Source: DATACN01 sp038215095
Lineage (GTDB): Bacteria > Actinomycetota > Thermoleophilia > Solirubrobacterales > Thermoleophilaceae
Reading direction: 5' to 3'
Length of the DNA: 10,875 bases
Assembly (NCBI GenBank): GCA_038215095.1
Contig: JBBQRG010000090.1
Span: 1-10,875, forward strand
The notes beneath the pieces were generated by a model, which did not search any database, had not been told where the DNA came from, and saw nothing but the letters and a program-made list of their open reading frames with translations. Of this stretch, positions 8,280 through 10,875 are shown piece by piece. Position 1 is the first letter of the stretch. Every line of letters starts with the position of its first letter. The position numbers and the translations under genes are program-made.

Positions 8280-9442
8280 GGCTGCGAGTGCTTGCCGATG
8301 AAGTCGTGTAGCTGCTGGATCTGGTCGCGGGTGTCGTTGCTGTTGGGCGCCTGCACGCCCTTGTTGTTCGCGGCCAGCAGCGCCAGGCCCACCGCGGCGA
8401 CGGCCGCGATCACCGCAAGCAGGGCCAGCAAGCCGCCGGAGCGCCGCTTGCGTGCGGGCGCGCGGGTGGCCTGGCGGGCCGGGGCCCGCGTGCCCGTGCG
8501 CTCGCGCGCCGGCGGAGGCGCGGTGGCGGCGCGGGTGCGCATCGCGCGCGTGGCCATCGTGGGGTCGCGGCTGTAGTCGGTGGCCGCGAGCGCCTGGGTG
8601 GCCGCGGTCGACTCGCCGTGCAGCCCGGCCTCCAGGGCCTTCGCCATCTCGAGGGCCGACGAGTAGCGCATGGCCGGCTCGCGCTCGAGCGCGAGCCGGA
8701 TCGCCTGGTCCAGCTCGCGCGGCACCTCCGGCCGCGAGGCGCTGATCGGGTCGACCCCCTCCTGCTGCTGCTTGAGGGCCAGCTCGGTGAGCGACGAGTA
8801 CTCGTGCGGCAGGCGGCCCGCGAGGAACTGGTACGCGCAGACGCCCAGCGAGTAGATGTCCGAGGGCGGCCCGGCCTCCTCGCCGCGGGCCTGCTCCGGG
8901 GAGAGGTACGCGGCGGTGCCGAGCACCGAGCCCACCTGCGTGATGCGCGTCTGCTCGGCGGCCTTCGCGATGCCGAAGTCGGCGAGCTTGGTGAACCCTG
9001 TCTCGTCGGCCAGCAGCAGGTTGCCCGGCTTCACGTCGCGGTGCACCACGCCGGCGCGGTGGGCGTAGTCGAGCCCATGGCAGGCGTCGCGCACGATGCG
9101 CACCGTCTCCTCGACCGGGAGCTGCTTGCGCTCGCGCAGCATGTCCGCACAGGAGGGGCCGTCCACGTACTCCATGACGATGTAGTGGCGGTCGCTCGCG
9201 TCGTCCTGGCCGGAGTCGAACACCTGCACGACGTTCGGGTGCTGCAGCCGGGCCGCAGCCAGGGCCTCGCGCCGGAAGCGGGCAACGAAGTCGGGATCCT
9301 CGGCCAGGTGCTCGGCCAGCAGCTTCACCGCCACGGCGCGCTCCAGCACGGTGTCCGTCGCCAGGAAGACCGTTGACATGCCGCCGGCGCCCAGCCGGCG
9401 CTCGATGCGGTAGCGCCCGGCGACCTCTTCGGGCGGGCTCAC
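8276..9442 (-). CDS. Single-pass transmembrane Ser/Thr protein kinase (PknB-like)
   Basis: This 388-residue Hanks-type kinase probably phosphorylates cytosolic proteins in response to an envelope cue. The kinase domain (about 9-275) has the glycine loop LGAGGMSTV (17-25), Lys40 in VAVK, Glu59, HRDVKPGN with Asp136, DFG at 155-157 and the P+1 segment GTAAYLSPEQ. The activation loop has Thr165 and Thr168. Thr168 aligns with Mycobacterium PknB Thr171, but Val170 stands where PknB has its second phosphothreonine. A basic juxtamembrane linker with a repeated TRAPAR precedes one membrane helix (about 337-357). The outer tail is only 31 residues, with no PASTA repeat, ending in a helix-like DQIQQLHDFIGKH. 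The start is GTG in a GTGA overlap with the lipoprotein gene, preceded by GGGTGA. Its partners are the lipoprotein and phosphoesterase upstream. Confidence 0.95.
   Translation of the reverse strand: MSPPEEVAGRYRIERRLGAGGMSTVFLATDTVLERAVAVKLLAEHLAEDPDFVARFRREALAAARLQHPNVVQVFDSGQDDASDRHYIVMEYVDGPSCADMLRERKQLPVEETVRIVRDACHGLDYAHRAGVVHRDVKPGNLLLADETGFTKLADFGIAKAAEQTRITQVGSVLGTAAYLSPEQARGEEAGPPSDIYSLGVCAYQFLAGRLPHEYSSLTELALKQQQEGVDPISASRPEVPRELDQAIRLALEREPAMRYSSALEMAKALEAGLHGESTAATQALAATDYSRDPTMATRAMRTRAATAPPPARERTGTRAPARQATRAPARKRRSGGLLALLAVIAAVAAVGLALLAANNKGVQAPNSNDTRDQIQQLHDFIGKHSQP
8450..8491 (-). repeat. Duplicated TRAPAR element in kinase juxtamembrane linker
   Basis: Residues 318-331 read TRAPARQATRAPAR, two copies of a six-residue basic unit two residues apart, just before the RKRRS that flanks the membrane helix. 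The linker upstream (about 279-317) is also rich in Ala, Thr and Arg. It is probably disordered and could bind acidic lipid heads or carry autophosphorylated Thr. Confidence 0.7.
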
Positions 9443-9993
9443 GGCAGGTCACCCGGGGCCACCTGGCCGCCCCCGTTGCCCGATTGCGGTGCTGAGTTGC
9501 CCCCGCCGTTGCCCTTCGGAGGCTTGGTCTTCTTCGGGGTCTGTTGCGGCGTGGTCGGGGTCGTCGGCGTGGGCGTCGTGTCGGAAGGCGTGGTGGGCGT
9601 CGTCTCCGGCGTGCTCGGCGTCGTGGGGGTGGGGGCCGGCGCGGGTGTCGACTTCTGCGTGTCGGTCGGCTGGCCCTTGTTCTCGTCGCATTGCGAGTCG
9701 GTGAGCTGGAAGAGGTGGTCGAAGCCGTCGATCAGCGCGTTCTTCACGTCCGAGTCGACGTCGCTCGGCAGTCCGTCGAGCGTGCTCTGCACCGACGACT
9801 TGTTCTGCGCGATGTCCGAGCACGCGCCGCCGCCGCCGTGGTCGAAGCGGTTCTTGATCGAGGTGAGCTGCTTGTCGAGCTCGACCCGCGTGGCCGCGGG
9901 GATCTGCTTGCCCTTGTCGTTGGACGAGCCGCAGCCACCCAGGAAGGCGACCGCGAGGCAGGCGATCAGGGCTGTGGTCTTCGCGAGTCTCAT
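9439..9993 (-). CDS. Putative lipoprotein with Pro/Thr-rich C-terminal tail
   Basis: I do not recognise a named family. The 184-residue product starts with a type II signal peptide: MRLAK, a hydrophobic core, and lipobox LGG with Cys21 as the expected lipidated residue. Residues about 31-105 form a small, apparently helical region with two further Cys (58 and 102) that could make a disulfide. It contains LDGLPSDVDSDVKNALIDGF. From about 114 to 160 the chain is nearly all Thr and Pro, then Gly/Asn/Gln-rich to the end. This suggests a small outer domain with a disordered tail. The ATG lies two bases after the phosphoesterase stop. A GTG six bases upstream (9999) would add Met-Thr and create a GTGA overlap like the one at the kinase junction, so it is a real alternative. 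The stop overlaps the kinase start, implying co-expression. A role as sensor partner of the kinase is inference only. Confidence 0.85.
   Translation of the reverse strand: MRLAKTTALIACLAVAFLGGCGSSNDKGKQIPAATRVELDKQLTSIKNRFDHGGGGACSDIAQNKSSVQSTLDGLPSDVDSDVKNALIDGFDHLFQLTDSQCDENKGQPTDTQKSTPAPAPTPTTPSTPETTPTTPSDTTPTPTTPTTPQQTPKKTKPPKGNGGGNSAPQSGNGGGQVAPGDLP
9514..9654 (-). repeat. Low-complexity Thr/Pro-rich coding repeat
   Basis: Codons 114-160 of the lipoprotein encode short variations on TP, TTP and TPTTP, seen on the + strand as GT/CG-rich imperfect repeats. Such tails are length-variable by slippage and, in actinobacteria with protein mannosyltransferases, are typical sites of O-mannosylation. 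Glycosylation here is inference. Confidence 0.8.
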
Positions 9994-9995
9994 GG

Positions 9996-10727
9996 TCACT
10001 GTCCGGCGTAGAGCCGCTCTCCGAGCACGACCGGCAGACCGGCCTGCTCGATCGCCCGGGCGGCCTCGTCGATCGGGTACTCCACGCGGCGCCAGGCGGC
10101 GGTCCAGGTATCTGTGTCTAGCAGGAGCCACGCCGCGCGGGGGTCGCCGTCGCGCGGCTGGCCCACCGCCCCGGGGTTGATCAGCCACCTGCCGCTCGAC
10201 AGGTCGAGCTCGGTCCCCTCGGGCGCCACTGCCCCGTCGACCTCGGAGTCGCCGTTGCTGTGGAAGAAGAGGGCCACGTGCGAGTGGCCCACGGCGCCCA
10301 CCCGCGGCTCCATCTCGTCCATGCACTCGAGCGCCTGCCAGGTGGACAGGACGTATTCCCAGACGGGGTCGCGCGGGCTCGCGTGGTAGAGGGCGGGCTC
10401 GCGGGCTGGGTCCGCCGGCTTCAGGCCGCGCAAGAAGCCGAGCGCCTCCTCGTCGATGTTCTCCTGGGTCCAGCGCGCGGCCGCGGCGGCGTTCGACGAG
10501 AAGTCGGCGATGTCGATCTCGCCGGTCACCACCAGGTCGTGGTTGCCGGCCAGGCAGACGTCGCACGCCTCCTTGGCCAGCTCCACGCAGCCGTCGGGCT
10601 CGGCCCCATAGCCGACCAGGTCGCCGAGGCACCAGGCCTGATCGGCGCCCGCGCCGCGCACGTCCTCGAGCACCGACCGCAGGGCGGGCAGGTTGCCGTG
10701 CACGTCTGACAGCAGGGCGATGCGCAT
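9996..10727 (-). CDS. Calcineurin-like metallophosphoesterase family protein
   Basis: A 243-residue cytosolic binuclear-metal phosphoesterase of the compact YfcE-like group. The metal ligands are all present: Asp8 and His10 in SDVHGN, Asp36 in GDLVGYG, Asn62 and His63 in GNHD, His115 in YHASPRD, and His148 and His150 in GHSH. INPGAVGQPRDG follows near the C-terminus, as is usual in the group. Known relatives hydrolyse phosphodiesters or phosphomonoesters, and many are annotated loosely as phosphodiesterases or Ser/Thr phosphatases; the substrate cannot be read from the sequence. No signal peptide or membrane segment is seen. The ATG has AGAAGG seven bases upstream. It is the first gene of the leftward operon, with the lipoprotein start two bases after its stop. 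Its link with a kinase invites the idea of an antagonistic phosphatase, which is unproven. Confidence 0.92.
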   Translation of the reverse strand: MRIALLSDVHGNLPALRSVLEDVRGAGADQAWCLGDLVGYGAEPDGCVELAKEACDVCLAGNHDLVVTGEIDIADFSSNAAAAARWTQENIDEEALGFLRGLKPADPAREPALYHASPRDPVWEYVLSTWQALECMDEMEPRVGAVGHSHVALFFHSNGDSEVDGAVAPEGTELDLSSGRWLINPGAVGQPRDGDPRAAWLLLDTDTWTAAWRRVEYPIDEAARAIEQAGLPVVLGERLYAGQ

Positions 10728-10754
10728 TGGTGTGCCTTCTACAGTGTCCGCTTG
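10728..10754. promoter_or_regulatory. Divergent intergenic region with leftward ribosome binding site
   Basis: Only 27 bases separate two divergent starts. The - strand AGAAGG (10735-10740 in + coordinates) is the ribosome binding site of the phosphoesterase. On the + strand TACAGT (10740-10745) is a plausible -10 element whose start point would fall at or just before the rightward ATG, giving a leaderless mRNA. I see no matching -35 box. The leftward promoter probably reaches into the rightward coding region. The ribosome binding site is firm; the promoter is weak. Confidence 0.4.
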
Positions 10755-10875
10755 ATGGAGAACCGTCGCCTGCGGCTGCCGCTCGCGATCGCGGTCGCCG
10801 GCGTGGCAGCCGCGGCCGCCACCGTGATCCTGCGCCCCCGCAGCGGGCTGATCGAGCCGGTGCCGGTAGACGTAA
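10755..10875 (+). CDS. N-terminus of a membrane-anchored protein, possibly M48 metallopeptidase (3'-truncated)
   Basis: Forty codons are visible before the window ends. They encode a basic start (MENRRLR), one hydrophobic Ala/Val-rich segment (about 8-26) and then RPRSGLIEPVPVDV. The frame stays open to the last base. A short N-terminal membrane helix followed by an RPR-GLI-P-PV stretch recalls the start of actinobacterial Ste24-like M48 peptidases, but the HExxH motif that would prove this is outside the window, so the assignment is a guess. No Shine-Dalgarno precedes the ATG, which suggests leaderless translation; TTG 10752 is in frame directly before it. The gene diverges from the phosphoesterase. 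Confidence 0.55.
   Translation, partial: MENRRLRLPLAIAVAGVAAAAATVILRPRSGLIEPVPVDV

Noticed and set aside
8280..8330. Possible bidirectional terminator at the convergent junction
   Set aside because: No stem of useful length followed by a T-run is visible on either strand near 8276-8279.
8040..9452. Long - strand open frame overlapping the kinase
   Set aside because: It is another phase of the kinase gene; all kinase motifs are in the phase ending at 8276, and this one has none.
9540..9660. GT/CG-rich imperfect repeat as a CRISPR-like or intergenic repeat array
   Set aside because: There are no constant repeat and spacer units; it is explained by Thr/Pro codons of the lipoprotein read on the opposite strand.
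9994..10632. Long N-terminal extension of the lipoprotein reading frame
   Set aside because: It overlaps the well-supported phosphoesterase in another phase, and the signal peptide with lipobox begins at the ATG at 9993.

Overview
The window looks like a housekeeping segment of a high-GC actinobacterial chromosome. It has strong G/C bias at third codon positions, frequent GTG and TTG starts, stop/start overlaps at most junctions and almost no intergenic DNA. A uvrC-rapZ pair next to gap-pgk-tpiA is an actinobacterial or Gram-positive arrangement. The glyceraldehyde-3-phosphate dehydrogenase sequence (DGPHKDLRRAR segment) resembles actinobacterial enzymes. A complete tRNA-guanine transglycosylase and a cofactor-independent phosphoglycerate mutase, rather than the actinomycete set, point me to a deep-branching actinobacterial lineage such as Thermoleophilia (Solirubrobacterales or Gaiellales). 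That placement is inference from protein texture; no database search was possible.

Left part (1-2577, + strand): uvrC, missing its first ~58 codons at the window edge, then rapZ nine bases later. Middle (2640-8279, + strand): a tight operon gap-pgk-tpiA-gpmI-tgt. The first four enzymes cover glyceraldehyde-3-phosphate to 2-phosphoglycerate plus triose isomerisation. Tgt puts preQ1 into tRNA and closes the run. Each junction in this block is a 4- or 8-base stop/start overlap. The yvcK and whiA genes that commonly lie between rapZ and gap are absent; only 62 bases separate the two genes.

Right part (8276-10727, - strand): a three-gene operon read leftward, made of a calcineurin-like metallophosphoesterase, a small secreted lipoprotein with a Pro/Thr-rich tail, and a single-pass PknB-like Ser/Thr kinase. 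It runs head-on into tgt, and the two stop codons interlock in the tetranucleotide TTAA at 8276-8279. At the far right, 27 bases from the phosphoesterase start and divergent to it, begins a gene truncated by the window end. It encodes an N-terminal membrane segment and possibly an M48-type peptidase.

Most of the window is orthodox metabolism and repair. The part with least precedent is the phosphoesterase-lipoprotein-kinase operon, which could be a small envelope signalling module. There is no CRISPR array, insertion sequence, tRNA or rRNA gene, or clear sign of horizontal transfer. No stretch of 300 bases lacks a gene.
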